Notes: generated by a model not told the origin, from the sequence alone. A stretch of DNA of 64,000 nucleotides from Nonomuraea sp. NEAU-A123 (GCF_018603905.1 NZ_JAHFZZ010000005.1:310001-374000); one strand, 5' to 3'. Numbered from the stretch's first letter, positions 52,971-62,359 are shown. Translations and numbers: made by a program.

Positions 52971-53615
52971 TCAGCCGTCGAGGTGGCGCAGGATCGCCAG
53001 CACCCGTCTGCTGTAGGTGGGGGTCACGGGCAGGCCGAGCTTGTCGAAGATGGCGTTGACGTGCTTCTCCACTGTGCTCAGGGAGATGTGGAGGTTCGTG
53101 GAGATCGCGGCGTTGGTGTAGCCCTGGGCGAGTTGCCGCAGCACTTGCGACTCGCGTTCGCTGAGTGTACGCAGCGGGTCCACGTGGGTGGTGCGGGCGA
53201 GGAGCTGCTTGACCACGTCCGGGTCGATGACGGTCCCGCCCTCGCGGATCCGCTCCAGCGACCCCAGGAAGTCCGCCACCTCCGACACCCGGTCCTTCAG
53301 CAGGTAGCCCATGCCCTCGGTGACCCCGGAGAGCAGTTTGGCCGCGTACGTCTTCTCCACGTACTGCGACAGGACCAGCACGCCCACCGCGGGCCAGCGT
53401 TCGCGGATCTCCAGCGCCGCGCGGAGCCCCTCGTTGGAGTGGGTGGGCGGCATCCGGACGTCCACCACGGCGATCTCCGGCTGGTGTTCGGCCACCGCCG
53501 CGATCAGGGACTCCGCGTCGCCGGTCGCGGCCACGACCTCGTGCCCGGCATCCTCCAGCAGCCTGATCAGGCCCTCACGCAGCAGCACGGCGTCGTCGGC
53601 GAGAATCAGCCGCAC
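52971..53615 (-). CDS. NarL/LuxR-type response regulator
   Basis: A 214-residue response regulator: receiver domain with acidic residues LADDA and phospho-acceptor Asp52 in AVVDVRMPP, conserved lysine in GYLLKDRVSE, and a LuxR-type helix-turn-helix (LSERESQVLRQLAQGYTNAA, LHISLSTVEKHVNAIFDKLG). Lies 37 bases after the histidine kinase gene on the same strand; together they form a two-component system. Confidence 0.95.
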   Translation of the reverse strand: MRLILADDAVLLREGLIRLLEDAGHEVVAATGDAESLIAAVAEHQPEIAVVDVRMPPTHSNEGLRAALEIRERWPAVGVLVLSQYVEKTYAAKLLSGVTEGMGYLLKDRVSEVADFLGSLERIREGGTVIDPDVVKQLLARTTHVDPLRTLSERESQVLRQLAQGYTNAAISTNLHISLSTVEKHVNAIFDKLGLPVTPTYSRRVLAILRHLDG

Positions 53616-53652
53616 GTCCCCTCCTCCGGCGGCGGCACATCGCGGGTCGCGG

Positions 53653-54765
53653 TCAGCCGCACTGTCCCTCCTTCGGGAGGGTCGCGCAGATCCTGGTGCC
53701 GCCGCCGGAGGGGCTGTCGACCTCGAACCGGCCGTCGAGCGCCATCACCCGCCGGGCCAGCCCCGACAGTCCGCCGCCCGCCGGGTCGGCGCCGCCCCGG
53801 CCGTCGTCGGAGACCACCAGGCGTACCGCCCGTTCGTCCTCGCTCAGCACGACCAGGATGTCACTCGCCCGCGCGTGCTTGACCGCGTTGGTGATCGCCT
53901 CCCTGGCCACGAAGTACAGGGCGGTCTCCACCTCGGAGACGGGCCGCCCGGCCAGCCCGTATTCGACGGTCACCGGCACGCACGACCGTTCGGCGACACC
54001 GGCCAGCGCCGTGCGCAGGCCCAGCTCGTCGAGCGCCGTCGGGTAGATGCGCCACGCCACGCTACGCAGCTCGTCGAGGAGCTGCCGCGACTCGGCGTAC
54101 GCCTGGTCCACCAGCTCGGCGGCCCCGGCGGGGCTGTGCCGGGCCCGCCCGAGCAGCATGGCCAGCGCCACGCCGCGCTGCTGCACGCCGTCATGCAGGT
54201 CGCGCTCGATCCTGCGCCGCTCGTCGTCGACCACCCGCACGATGCCGTAACGGGTGACGGTCAGCTCGGCGATGCGCCGCCGCATCAGCTCCTGCGGCCC
54301 GGGACCGAGGAAGCGTACGGCCAGTCGCCGCTCGGTCGCCACCAGCAGGCGGCACCAGAACGCGCCCAGAGCCAGCATCAGCACCCCGCAGGCCAGGCCG
54401 ACCGCCCAGCTGTGCATCGACAGCCTGATGCCCGGCAGGTCCAGCGCCACCGGGGCGTACTCGCCGGAGAACACCACCCACATGCTGCCGCCCAGGAACA
54501 GCAGGGCGAGGAACAGCAGCGCCAGCGCCAGATAGCCGCCGAACACCCCGACCAGCGCACGCAGCGCGAGATAGCCGTGACCGGAGGCGGACCCGTCGGT
54601 CTCCTGCCCGAACCAGGCGGCCAGCCGGGCCCGTTCCAGCGCCACCATCCGCGGCGCCCACCTGCTCCGGTACGGCCAGGCGAAGGCCAGCAGGGCGAGG
54701 GCCGCGGCTCCGGTGACCAGCCCGGCCAGCACGCCGGTGAGCTGCCTGAAAACGATGCCTGCCAC
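53653..54765 (-). CDS. Membrane sensor histidine kinase (HisKA_3 type)
   Basis: A 370-residue kinase with about four hydrophobic helices: residues 8-31, 68-98 (probably two) and 118-142. The dimerisation-phosphoacceptor motif is DERRRIERDLHDGVQQR (His191), followed by a HATPase domain with VAREAITNAVKHARASD and DDGRGGADPAGGGLSGLARR. The N-terminal part has no recognised sensor domain, so the signal may be in the membrane. GTG start. Partner of the NarL-type regulator. Confidence 0.93.
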   Translation of the reverse strand: MAGIVFRQLTGVLAGLVTGAAALALLAFAWPYRSRWAPRMVALERARLAAWFGQETDGSASGHGYLALRALVGVFGGYLALALLFLALLFLGGSMWVVFSGEYAPVALDLPGIRLSMHSWAVGLACGVLMLALGAFWCRLLVATERRLAVRFLGPGPQELMRRRIAELTVTRYGIVRVVDDERRRIERDLHDGVQQRGVALAMLLGRARHSPAGAAELVDQAYAESRQLLDELRSVAWRIYPTALDELGLRTALAGVAERSCVPVTVEYGLAGRPVSEVETALYFVAREAITNAVKHARASDILVVLSEDERAVRLVVSDDGRGGADPAGGGLSGLARRVMALDGRFEVDSPSGGGTRICATLPKEGQCG

Positions 54766-54825
54766 GGTCGGGAAGTCTAGGCGTCGTGGCGGCGCGGCAC
54801 ATCGTACGCGCGGGGGTGGCTCCTG

Positions 54826-55806
54826 TCACACGGCGCGGACCGTCCGGTGGGCGGCGAACGACTGGCGGTCTCCCGACCAGGCCGACCGGGGTACGGCCGC
54901 CTCCAGCCGGTCGAGGTCGGCGGGAGACAGGACGACGTCGGCACTGCCGGCGTTCTCCGCCAGACGTGTGGCGCGCCGGGTCCCGGGGATCGGGACGACG
55001 TCGTCGCCCTGGGCCAGCAGCCAGGCGAGCGCGAGCTGAGCCGGGGTCACCTCGCGCTCGGCGGCCAGCCGCCGTACTTCGGTGGCGAGCGCCTGGTTGC
55101 GCTCCAGGCTGTCGTCCTGGAATCGCGGATCGCCGAGACGGAAGTCACCGGCTCCGAGGGTGTCCGTGGTGACGGCGCCGGCCAGGAAGCCGCGGCCGAG
55201 CGGGCTGTAGGGGACCAGCCCGATGCCCAGCCGGCGGGCGGTGGGCAGCACATCGTCCTCGATGTCCCGCCACCACAGCGACCATTCGTACTGCGCCGCG
55301 CTGATCGGATGGGTGGCGGCCGCGCGCTCCAGCTCGCCGGGGCTCGCCTCCGACAGCCCGAGATGGCGGACCTTGCCTTCGGCGACCAGCTCCGCCATGG
55401 CGCCGACGGTCTCCTCGATCGGCACCTGCGGGTCGACGCGGTGCTGGTAGTACAGGTCTAGGTGGTCGACGCCCAGCCGGGCCAGTGACGCCTCGCAGTA
55501 GGCGCGGACGTTCTCAGGCCGGCCATCGACCCGGACACCGTCGTCGCCGCGGATGATGCCGAACTTGGTGGCCAGGACCACCTCGTCCCGGCGCCCCGCC
55601 AGCGCCCGGCCGAGCAACTGCTCGTTGTGGCCACGGCCGTAGCTCATGGCGGTGTCCCAGAAGGTGACGCCGATGTCGATGGCCCGGTGCAGGGTGGCGA
55701 TCGACTCGGCGTCGTCGGCCGGCCCGTAGCCCTGAGACATGCCCATGCAGCCGAGGCCGACTGCCGAGACGGTGAGACCTTCCGGCCCGAGGGTTCGTAC
55801 GTTCAT
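54826..55806 (-). CDS. Aldo/keto reductase
   Basis: A 326-residue NADPH-dependent oxidoreductase: [40 protein letters not shown] (catalytic Asp and Tyr), [20 protein letters not shown] and [20 protein letters not shown] near the C-terminus. ATG 55806 chosen; the frame stays open six codons further. Divergent from an XRE regulator, its likely controller. Confidence 0.94.
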   Translation of the reverse strand: MNVRTLGPEGLTVSAVGLGCMGMSQGYGPADDAESIATLHRAIDIGVTFWDTAMSYGRGHNEQLLGRALAGRRDEVVLATKFGIIRGDDGVRVDGRPENVRAYCEASLARLGVDHLDLYYQHRVDPQVPIEETVGAMAELVAEGKVRHLGLSEASPGELERAAATHPISAAQYEWSLWWRDIEDDVLPTARRLGIGLVPYSPLGRGFLAGAVTTDTLGAGDFRLGDPRFQDDSLERNQALATEVRRLAAEREVTPAQLALAWLLAQGDDVVPIPGTRRATRLAENAGSADVVLSPADLDRLEAAVPRSAWSGDRQSFAAHRTVRAV

Positions 55807-55832
55807 GGCTTTCACCGTAACCACGGCTTATT

Positions 55833-55874
55833 CTGGTATCCACAGCAGGTTTTTTCTAGTAATGGAAGTACCAG
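55833..55874. promoter_or_regulatory. Intergenic control region with CTGGTA/TACCAG
   Basis: CTGGTA (55833-55838) and TACCAG (55869-55874) form a widely spaced inverted repeat between the divergent aldo/keto reductase and XRE genes. CTGGTA also occurs upstream of the second XRE gene (near 58146). Confidence 0.35.
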
Positions 55875-55875
55875 G

Positions 55876-56700
55876 ATGTCGCAATCCGCGATCCGGGCCA
55901 GAGAGCTGGGAGACCTGCTCCGCTCCCGCCGCGAGCGCCTTCAGCCCGCCGACGTCGGCCTGCCCGCGGGGGCCCGGCGGCGGACCCGCGGACTGCGCCG
56001 GGAAGAGGTGGCCCAGCTCGCGGCCATTTCCTCGACGTACTACACCTACCTGGAGCAGGGCCGCGAAGTGCGCCCGTCGCGCCAGGTGCTCGACGCGCTC
56101 GCGGTGGCGCTGCGCCTCGACGCCGCCGAGCGCGGCCATATCCATGAGCTCATCCACGGCGCCCCGCCCGCCGAGACACCCGCCGTCGCCGAATCGCTCT
56201 CACCTGTCGTCGTCTCACTCGTGGACCGGCTCGACCCGTGCCCGACCTACGTCACCGGCCGGTGCTTCGACGTACTGGCGGCCAACCGGGCCGCCCGGGC
56301 GTTGTGGACCGACTGGCCGGCCCGGCCACCGGAGGCGCGCAACATGCTCTGGTGGATGTTCACCGATCCCGGCGCCCGGCAGGTCATGGTCGACTGGCCG
56401 GGCGAGGCCTCCGCGCTGCTCGGCCGCTTCCGTACGGCCGCGGCCCGGCACCCCGGCGACCCCGCCTTCAGCGCGCTGCTCGACCGCCTGCACGCGGCGA
56501 GCCCCGAGGTGCGGGAGTGGTGGCCGCAGCACAAGGTCGTACCTCTGGCCTCCGGCACCAAGCGGCTGCGCCATCCGGTCCTCGGGGAGCTCGAGTTGCA
56601 CCACGTCGTCCTCCAGCTCGCCGACGAACCCGAGCACAAACTCGTCACCTTCACCCCCACCGACCGGGACCAGGCCCGGATCTCCGAGCTGTGGCTATAG
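55876..56700 (+). CDS. XRE regulator with MmyB-like ligand-binding domain
   Basis: A 274-residue regulator from ATG 55876. Helix-turn-helix in residues 10-75 (RARELGDLLRSRRERLQPAD, RGLRREEVAQLAAISSTYYT, YLEQGREVRPS), then the MmyB-like domain from about residue 100 (VTGRCFDVLAANRAARALWT, NMLWWMFTDPGARQVM). This type usually represses or activates an adjacent oxidoreductase. Overlaps the cupin gene tail-to-tail by six bases. Confidence 0.93.
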   Translation: MSQSAIRARELGDLLRSRRERLQPADVGLPAGARRRTRGLRREEVAQLAAISSTYYTYLEQGREVRPSRQVLDALAVALRLDAAERGHIHELIHGAPPAETPAVAESLSPVVVSLVDRLDPCPTYVTGRCFDVLAANRAARALWTDWPARPPEARNMLWWMFTDPGARQVMVDWPGEASALLGRFRTAAARHPGDPAFSALLDRLHAASPEVREWWPQHKVVPLASGTKRLRHPVLGELELHHVVLQLADEPEHKLVTFTPTDRDQARISELWL

Positions 56701-57204
56701 GCGGTTCGCGAGGGGCGTGAGCTGGTGGATGTCGTGGCGGGTCCGTAGTGCGGCGATCGCCTCCTGATCCGGTGGCCGGCCGGTGGCTATCAGGTCGGCG
56801 AGTTCGCGCAGGTAGTGCTCGTGGCCGGACGGGGAGACGAGGAAGAGCATCCGCGCGGGCTCGGGGCCGGGGTTGAAGAAGGCATGCGGGCAGCCGGCGG
56901 GCACGAACATGACACTCCCCGGACCGCCTTTGAACACCGGCGTGCCGGCATCCGACTCCCAGGTCCGCCAGTCGTCGTCGGCTTTGTCGCGGGGATGGAA
57001 GGCGAGCAGTTCGAGCTCCCCCTCGAGGACGTAGAACACCTCCTCGACGTTATGGTGCAGGTGCGCCCCGACATCGAATCCCGGTGCGACGTCGGCCTCG
57101 AACACCGACCAGCTCGCCGACCGCTCCGCACCTACCTTGAGCGTGATGCCGGCGGTCTGGATGCGGGATCCGGCGCCGGGCGGGAGCAACAGTCCATCGG
57201 TCAT
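56695..57204 (-). CDS. Cupin-domain protein
   Basis: A 169-residue protein with one cupin barrel: AHLHHNVEEVFYVLEGELEL (metal-binding H, H, E) and GSVMFVPAGCPHAFFNPGPE (third His). Possibly a dioxygenase, isomerase or binding protein; substrate unknown. ATG overlaps the NmrA-type gene stop (ATGA), so they form an operon. Confidence 0.92.
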   Translation of the reverse strand: MTDGLLLPPGAGSRIQTAGITLKVGAERSASWSVFEADVAPGFDVGAHLHHNVEEVFYVLEGELELLAFHPRDKADDDWRTWESDAGTPVFKGGPGSVMFVPAGCPHAFFNPGPEPARMLFLVSPSGHEHYLRELADLIATGRPPDQEAIAALRTRHDIHQLTPLANRL

Positions 57205-58085
57205 GGCTTCCACCCGGTCGTGTCGAGCCAGTTCTCCAGTGTCATCAGGCCCGGGTGGGCGGCCCGGAGCGCCGGGAAGTCGGGTTCGTCGTCGTCGCGT
57301 TCGCCGAGCCAGGCGAACATCTTGGCCACCTGGTCGTCGAAGGCCCGTATCTGCTCGATGGGCACCTGATGGAAGCGGGCGGGCAGGCCACCGGCCCGGC
57401 CGAAGGTCTCGGCGATCGCCTCAGCGGAGAGGCAGTCTCCGGCGATCTCGAGGGTCCGGCCGATGAACGCGCCGGGCTGGTCGAACGCGATCGCGGCGAA
57501 CGCCCCGATGTCCCGCATCGCGATCAGCCGTACCCGCGTCTCCGGGCGTACGGCGAGGTTGACCACCAGCTCGTCGCCGTCCATGACCGGGCGGGTGAGG
57601 GAGGTGAAGTTCTCCATGAACATGACGGGCCGCAGGACGGTGGCCGGCAGCCCGAGCAGGCCGATGCGTTCCTCGATGCGGGCCTTGCTGTCGTAGTACG
57701 GGATGTCGCTCACCAGGCCCGCGCCGCTGATCGAGCTGTAGACCAGGTGCCCGATGCCGGACTCCTTGGCGATCTCGGCCACCGCCGTGCCGCGCCGTTC
57801 CTCGGCCGCCACCCCTTCAGGGGTCACCTTGGGGCCGGTGAGCATGGTCAGCACCAGGAAGACGCCGTACGCGCCGTCCATCGCCGCCCGGAGCGACGCC
57901 GGGTCGTCCAGGTCGCCGGTGGCCAGAGTGGCCCCCGCCGTCCGCAGCGATTCGGCGCCCGGCGAGCCGGCGTCCCGTACCAGAGCGCGAACCTCCCAGC
58001 CACGATCGAGTAACTGGCGCGCGGCCGCGCCCCCTTGCTGGCCGGTGGCGCCGATCACCAGCACCGGCCCCTTTTGCTGAGCCAT
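57201..58085 (-). CDS. NmrA-like NAD(P)-binding oxidoreductase
   Basis: A 294-residue short-chain-dehydrogenase-like protein: nucleotide motif VLVIGATGQQGGAAARQLLD at the N-terminus, HLVYSSISGAGLVSDIPYYD and PATVLRPVMFMENFTSL. NmrA-type proteins include redox sensors and NAD(P)H-dependent reductases. ATG 58085 follows GGCGGAGGAGGGG. Operon with the cupin gene, divergent from the second XRE regulator. Confidence 0.93.
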   Translation of the reverse strand: MAQQKGPVLVIGATGQQGGAAARQLLDRGWEVRALVRDAGSPGAESLRTAGATLATGDLDDPASLRAAMDGAYGVFLVLTMLTGPKVTPEGVAAEERRGTAVAEIAKESGIGHLVYSSISGAGLVSDIPYYDSKARIEERIGLLGLPATVLRPVMFMENFTSLTRPVMDGDELVVNLAVRPETRVRLIAMRDIGAFAAIAFDQPGAFIGRTLEIAGDCLSAEAIAETFGRAGGLPARFHQVPIEQIRAFDDQVAKMFAWLGERDDDEPDFPALRAAHPGLMTLENWLDTTGWKP

Positions 58086-58196
58086 GTCCCCTCCTCCGCC
58101 TGACAGTGACAAAGATCAGGCTAGCCACGAAGAGACGGTCGATCCTGGTACAGATACTGCTAACCTGCCGGTCGGTTCACCGTCCATGGGAGCGCT

Positions 58197-59051
58197 GTGG
58201 GAAGCGGTCACGACAGCGGGCAGACGGCGCGGCGCGCCGAGCTGGGTGCCTTTCTGCGCGCGCGGCGGGCCCGGCTGCGGCCGGCCGACGTGGGGTTGCC
58301 GGAAGACGGGATGCCGGGGCGACGCCGGACCGCCGGCCTCCGGCGCGAGGAGGTCGCCGAGCTGTCCGGCGTCGGCGTTACCTGGTACACCTGGCTCGAG
58401 CAGGGCAGGAACATCTCCGCGTCGGCTCAGGTGATCGACGCGCTGGCCCGCGCGCTGCTCCTCGGTCCGGACCACCACCGCCACCTCCGCGACCTGGCCG
58501 GCCTCGCCGCCCCGGACCGGCGAACCCCCACCGATGATGTACGTCCGCGACTGCGCCGCCTGGTCGACGCCGCGGCGCCGAACATCGCCTCGATCTATGA
58601 CGGCCATTTCGACTACCTGGCATGGAACCGGCCGTACGCGCTGATCCGCCACGATCCGGATAACTTTCCGCCTGACCGGCGCAACCTGCTGTGGATGATG
58701 TTCACCGATGAGAAGAACCGGGCCCGCATGACCCGATGGGAGCCGGCGGCGCGGGCCGTCCTCAGCCAGTTCCGGGCCATGGCCGGGCAGCGACCGGACG
58801 ACGCGCGGTTCGCGGACATCGTGGCCGGGCTGACCGCGGAGAGTCCGGAGTTCCGGGAGTGGTGGACCGAGTACCCCGTCCGCACCTTCAGACCCGCGAC
58901 GATCGAACTCGATCATCCCGGGGCCGGGCGGGTCGAGCTGGAGATGTTCCAGCTCCGCCTGGTCGAGCGCCCTGACCTGGTGATGGTCGTACAGGTGCCG
59001 GTGAGCGACGAGGTCCGCCGGCGGATCACCGCCATGCTCGAAACCACGTGA
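58197..59051 (+). CDS. XRE regulator with MmyB-like ligand-binding domain
   Basis: A 284-residue regulator, the second of this type. Helix-turn-helix at residues 15-75 (ELGAFLRARRARLRPADVGL, TAGLRREEVAELSGVGVTWY), MmyB-like domain with FDYLAWNRPYALIRH and RRNLLWMMFTDEKNRARM. GTG start. Divergent from the NmrA-cupin operon, which it probably regulates. Confidence 0.93.
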   Translation: MGSGHDSGQTARRAELGAFLRARRARLRPADVGLPEDGMPGRRRTAGLRREEVAELSGVGVTWYTWLEQGRNISASAQVIDALARALLLGPDHHRHLRDLAGLAAPDRRTPTDDVRPRLRRLVDAAAPNIASIYDGHFDYLAWNRPYALIRHDPDNFPPDRRNLLWMMFTDEKNRARMTRWEPAARAVLSQFRAMAGQRPDDARFADIVAGLTAESPEFREWWTEYPVRTFRPATIELDHPGAGRVELEMFQLRLVERPDLVMVVQVPVSDEVRRRITAMLETT

Positions 59052-59078
59052 CCATGTGCGGGCGACTCCCGCGCGGGC

Positions 59079-60344
59079 TTACTGCTGCCAGTTCTCGTAT
59101 ACGAGTCCGTCGGTGGTTCGCATGAAAGCATGGGGCAGCTGAGCTGCTCCAGGCGAGGCAGAGGTGTTGGTGATGCCGATGCCCGCGTCGATGGTACGGC
59201 CAGTCGGATTCCCGTGGTCCTCCCAGACCGCCTTGACGCCGTCCCACCGGCAGGCCCAGACGGAGTTGTTGCCGTCGGTCACGAAGACCAGCGCGTATTG
59301 GGAGTTGTTGTTCATGTCCGGGACGCTGATCGCACCCAGGCCGGCAAGGGCGTAAAGGTCACTCGGCGGGGCGCCCACCTCGAGCCAGGAGTCGTCCTGA
59401 CAGACCCAGACGTTGCCGGTCGATACGCTCAGGACGAAGCAGCAGGACTGGGAGAGCTGCCCGGGGCCGCGCTTGATGATCGCCGCACCGGCCGGTCCAC
59501 CGATCACCGCAGGGTACTGGGGCCCGCCAAGAGCGGTCCACCGTGAGGCCACCATGTCCGTGACGCCGAGCCACAACTGCCCGTCGCCGCCCCACACGTA
59601 GACCTGCAGGCTCTGCTCGCCGGTCCTCTCGTCCGTGACAGCGAGGACTCCCATCGAGGAGCCGATCGCGACGCCGGGCGAACCCATGCTGTACCAGAGC
59701 CAGGACGACCCGTTCCACCAGTTCACCCACGCATTGCCGTCGCTGCCGGTGACGACGGCGAAGGGCGCGGGACTCATCGTCGGCTTCAGCGCGATCGTCA
59801 CCGCGCCGAGGCCTCGGAAAAGGTTGACGCTCGGCGGCTGCCCCTGGTCGGACCAGATCCACGTTGTACCGTTCCACCAGTTCACCCAGAGATGTTGGTC
59901 TCGTATGACGAACGCGTAAGGTCGATTTCCCTGCGGGGTGTCGTCGAGAGCGATGACGCCAACCGGTCGATCGACCTTTCCTCCTTGGTCGGCCCATTCC
60001 CAGGTGCCGTCTGGCTTTTGCCAGAGAATCCACAGATGACTGTCCTCCGCCCGTACGAAGACGAAGGGGCGGGAGGCCGGCGTTGCCCTCTCCACGACTG
60101 CCACCGCACCGATCCCGTACGTCACCTCAGGGCCGGGCTTGCCGCGAGGGGCCCAATGCCATGACGTCGGGATGGGCGCGCCGACCCAGGACAGCGAGCC
60201 CAACGCCATGGCTCCGAGGCTGGTCCCCAGAAAAGCGCGGCGAGAGAGCTCCGGCATGACGACGTCCGCCGGGGATCGTCTGGCTCCGTTACCGTCGTCG
60301 GATAACGCCGGCTGGTCGTCGGGTCGTTGTTCGCTTGATGACAT
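59079..60344 (-). CDS. Tat-exported seven-repeat beta-propeller, lectin-like
   Basis: A 421-residue protein. A twin-arginine signal, SRRAFLGTSLGAMALGSLSW, lies at residues 34-53. The mature part has about seven repeats of 45-50 residues with the pattern (G/H)xxWxxWWNGxxWxWxxxGxP, clearest in HLWVNWWNGTTWIWSDQG and NAWVNWWNGSSWLWYSMG. The count and an N-terminal strand that could close the last blade suggest a seven-bladed propeller of the PLL/AAL lectin kind. Export folded through Tat implies it binds a surface or secreted glycan; ligand binding is inference. ATG with GGGGGGAA upstream; ATG at residue 30 is an alternative start. Confidence 0.82.
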   Translation of the reverse strand: MSSSEQRPDDQPALSDDGNGARRSPADVVMPELSRRAFLGTSLGAMALGSLSWVGAPIPTSWHWAPRGKPGPEVTYGIGAVAVVERATPASRPFVFVRAEDSHLWILWQKPDGTWEWADQGGKVDRPVGVIALDDTPQGNRPYAFVIRDQHLWVNWWNGTTWIWSDQGQPPSVNLFRGLGAVTIALKPTMSPAPFAVVTGSDGNAWVNWWNGSSWLWYSMGSPGVAIGSSMGVLAVTDERTGEQSLQVYVWGGDGQLWLGVTDMVASRWTALGGPQYPAVIGGPAGAAIIKRGPGQLSQSCCFVLSVSTGNVWVCQDDSWLEVGAPPSDLYALAGLGAISVPDMNNNSQYALVFVTDGNNSVWACRWDGVKAVWEDHGNPTGRTIDAGIGITNTSASPGAAQLPHAFMRTTDGLVYENWQQ

Positions 60345-60660
60345 GACTATTTCCCCCCGCTGCTTGAGCGCAAATGTTGCGATGATTCAATCGCCAGTGG
60401 CTCGATAAACGATTAGTAGCGAGTTGCAGCCCAATACCGTCCAGTTTCACGGTTCCCGCGAGTGGTGCTTTCCCTCGAATCTGGGAAGAAATGAGCGATC
60501 ACATCGCTCCACGGCGGTCGTGGCGACAGCCGTCGCCGGTTCTGCCGTACGGTTGAGATCACGTCGTAGTCGCCGCAGGCCACCCCGCCGCCGCGCCGGC
60601 ACATCGTGGCGCCTTACGCGGAGGTGGGCGAAGGCTCCCGGCACCGAAGGAATGATCATC
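60345..60660. other. Intergenic region between divergent genes
   Basis: About 315 bases without a supported gene. The first 80 bases next to the propeller gene are AT-rich and probably hold its promoter, but I could not fix -35 and -10 boxes. Confidence 0.5.
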
Positions 60661-61380
60661 ATGCGGCATCTCGGCATCCTCGCCCACAGCACCGAAGGCG
60701 CGGCCCTGTGCTTTCTGGCCTACTGCCAGGAGGGTTTTCGCCGGGTGGGCCGGCACGAGCATCCCGACGTGACCCTCGACTACATCGCCTTCGGCTACAG
60801 CATGCCCGCCTGGGACGCGGGTGACTACGACTCGATCAGGGCCAGGCTGGCCGTCAGCGTCGAGCGCCTCGCCCGCGCCGGGGCCGACTTCTTCGCCTGT
60901 CCGGACAACACCGCCCACCTGGCGCTCGAACGGCCCGGCGAGGATCTCGCCCTGCCTGGCCTGCACATCGCCGAGGTGGTCGCCGACCAGGCGGTTCGCG
61001 ACGGGCGTGCGAAGGTCGCCGTGCTCGGTACGTCGTACACGATGGACAGCGGGCTTTATCCGGAGGCGCTCGCCGCACGCGGGATCGCGGCCGAGGTGCC
61101 GGAGGCGGACGACCGGCGGATCATCAACGAGATCATCTTTGCTGAGCTGGTGAACGGGGTGTTCACCGAGGAGTCGCGGCAGGAGTACGTCCGTGTCATC
61201 GCGCGGTTGGCGGACAGCGGGTGCGACGCCGTAGCGCTCGTCTGCACCGAGATCCCGCTCCTGGTGGCACCCGAGGTGTCACCGCTGCCGACACTCGACT
61301 CCACACGCCTCATGGCCGTGGCCGCGTACGAGGTCGCCGCCGGTCACCGGCCCCTGCCCACCTGGCGTGGAGGCGCTTGA
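60661..61380 (+). CDS. Aspartate/glutamate racemase family protein
   Basis: A 239-residue cofactor-independent racemase homologue. Two catalytic cysteines are expected and seen: FACPDNTAH (Cys80) and LVCTEIPLL (Cys195). The middle motif VAVLGTSYTMDSGLYPEAL matches the family. It could racemise Asp, Glu or a related amino acid, or act as a hydantoin racemase. ATG 60661 lies 9 bases after GAAGGA; ATG 60652 is in frame but too close to it. Confidence 0.9.
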   Translation: MRHLGILAHSTEGAALCFLAYCQEGFRRVGRHEHPDVTLDYIAFGYSMPAWDAGDYDSIRARLAVSVERLARAGADFFACPDNTAHLALERPGEDLALPGLHIAEVVADQAVRDGRAKVAVLGTSYTMDSGLYPEALAARGIAAEVPEADDRRIINEIIFAELVNGVFTEESRQEYVRVIARLADSGCDAVALVCTEIPLLVAPEVSPLPTLDSTRLMAVAAYEVAAGHRPLPTWRGGA

Positions 61381-61474
61381 CCACCTCTGGCTTCGCGAAT
61401 GACCTGGCGGCGCCCATCGTGATGAGGCGGCGTTTGCCGGAAACCGTGCGAATTCTCCACAACCAATCCGGACT

Positions 61475-61488
61475 ATCACTAAAGTGAT
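61475..61488. promoter_or_regulatory. Palindrome upstream of the small secreted protein
   Basis: ATCACT-AA-AGTGAT has perfect 6-base arms and lies 27 bases before the ATG, near the expected promoter. Possible operator. Confidence 0.45.
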
Positions 61489-61515
61489 CAAGTCAAAGTT
61501 TGAGGAGGAAACACC

Positions 61516-62040
61516 ATGAAGCAGGCGACCGCCCTACGGATCGGCCGTTCAGTGCTGGTGATGGCGCTGGCGGGAGGTGCCGTGCCGGTCGCCGTCGCGC
61601 CCGCCGCGTTCGCCGCTCAGAAGGCGACGCTGGGGCCGTACGGGTACGGCAACCTGAAGCTCGGCATGACCGCCTCGAAGGCCAAGGCGACCGGGCGAAT
61701 CGTCCGCAAAACAGTTGGAGACTCCGCCAGGTGCACGGGCTGGGACCTCAAGGAGAGCCCGTACGGCGAATACCGGGTGGGGATGTACATCTCCAAGAAG
61801 CACGGCGTGGCCATGATCGTCGCGCCGGCCGGCCTCAAGACGCCTCAGGGCATCAGCCTCGGCTCCACCAGGGCGCAGTTGAAGGCCGCCTACCCCCATC
61901 TGCGGCGTGGTCCGGGTGGGTACCCCACCGCCGATGTGCCGGGCAAGAAGGCGTACTACATGTTCTACGTGTCGAACAGCAGCAACAAGGTCGCCGGGAT
62001 GAGCCTGGTTCTGGCCAAGCAGGATTGCGTCAGGTACTAA
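61516..62040 (+). CDS. Small secreted protein
   Basis: A 174-residue exported protein: Sec signal peptide (residues 1-34, cleavage near AFAAQ), then LGPYGYGNLKLGMTASKAKA, an SmpA/OmlA-like segment in which a GxTxxxAxxxG helix precedes a second, similar unit (ISLGSTRAQLKAAYPHLRRG). Two cysteines (73 and 171) could form a disulfide. Similar proteins are common in actinomycetes and of unknown function. ATG 61516 follows GAGGAGGAA. Confidence 0.87.
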   Translation: MKQATALRIGRSVLVMALAGGAVPVAVAPAAFAAQKATLGPYGYGNLKLGMTASKAKATGRIVRKTVGDSARCTGWDLKESPYGEYRVGMYISKKHGVAMIVAPAGLKTPQGISLGSTRAQLKAAYPHLRRGPGGYPTADVPGKKAYYMFYVSNSSNKVAGMSLVLAKQDCVRY

Positions 62041-62065
62041 CGATCTTGATGGGCCGCGCGGGCGG

Positions 62066-62359
62066 TCACCTGCCGGGGCCGGTGCGAACGACAACGAACA
62101 ATCCCCGCGCGCGGACGCCATCCGGCATGTGCCAGGAGCCGGCGACGTGGCCGGTCGCTTCCGGCGGAAGGAGAGGCCCGCCGTCCGGGGCCGGGCGCAG
62201 GATCCGGTGCAGGCGGAGGGTCGTGCCACGCGGGGCGGTCAGCTCAGTGCCCTCGTGATCGTCGGTGGCGGTGGTGAAGTCCGTTGGGGTGAGGCCGTCA
62301 CCGATGTAAGAGCGGGTGACCTCCCGGTCGGGGAGCCGCCCATGTTCGGCGAGAGTAAG
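62066..62359 (-). pseudogene. Orphan coding remnant, about 97 residues
   Basis: The minus strand reads as protein-like sequence from 62359 to a TGA at 62066 (LTLAEHGRLPDREVTRSYIG, TELTAPRGTTLRLHRILRPA, HVAGSWHMPDGVRARGLFVV), with strong GC bias at third positions. No usable start codon precedes it, and an in-frame stop lies two codons upstream. I do not recognise the family. It fills most of the 450-base gap between the secreted protein and BioY, and is probably the 3' part of a decayed gene. Confidence 0.4.

Noticed and set aside
60413..60604. 63-codon minus frame between the propeller and racemase genes
   Set aside because: Composition and lack of a ribosome site suggest chance in GC-rich DNA.
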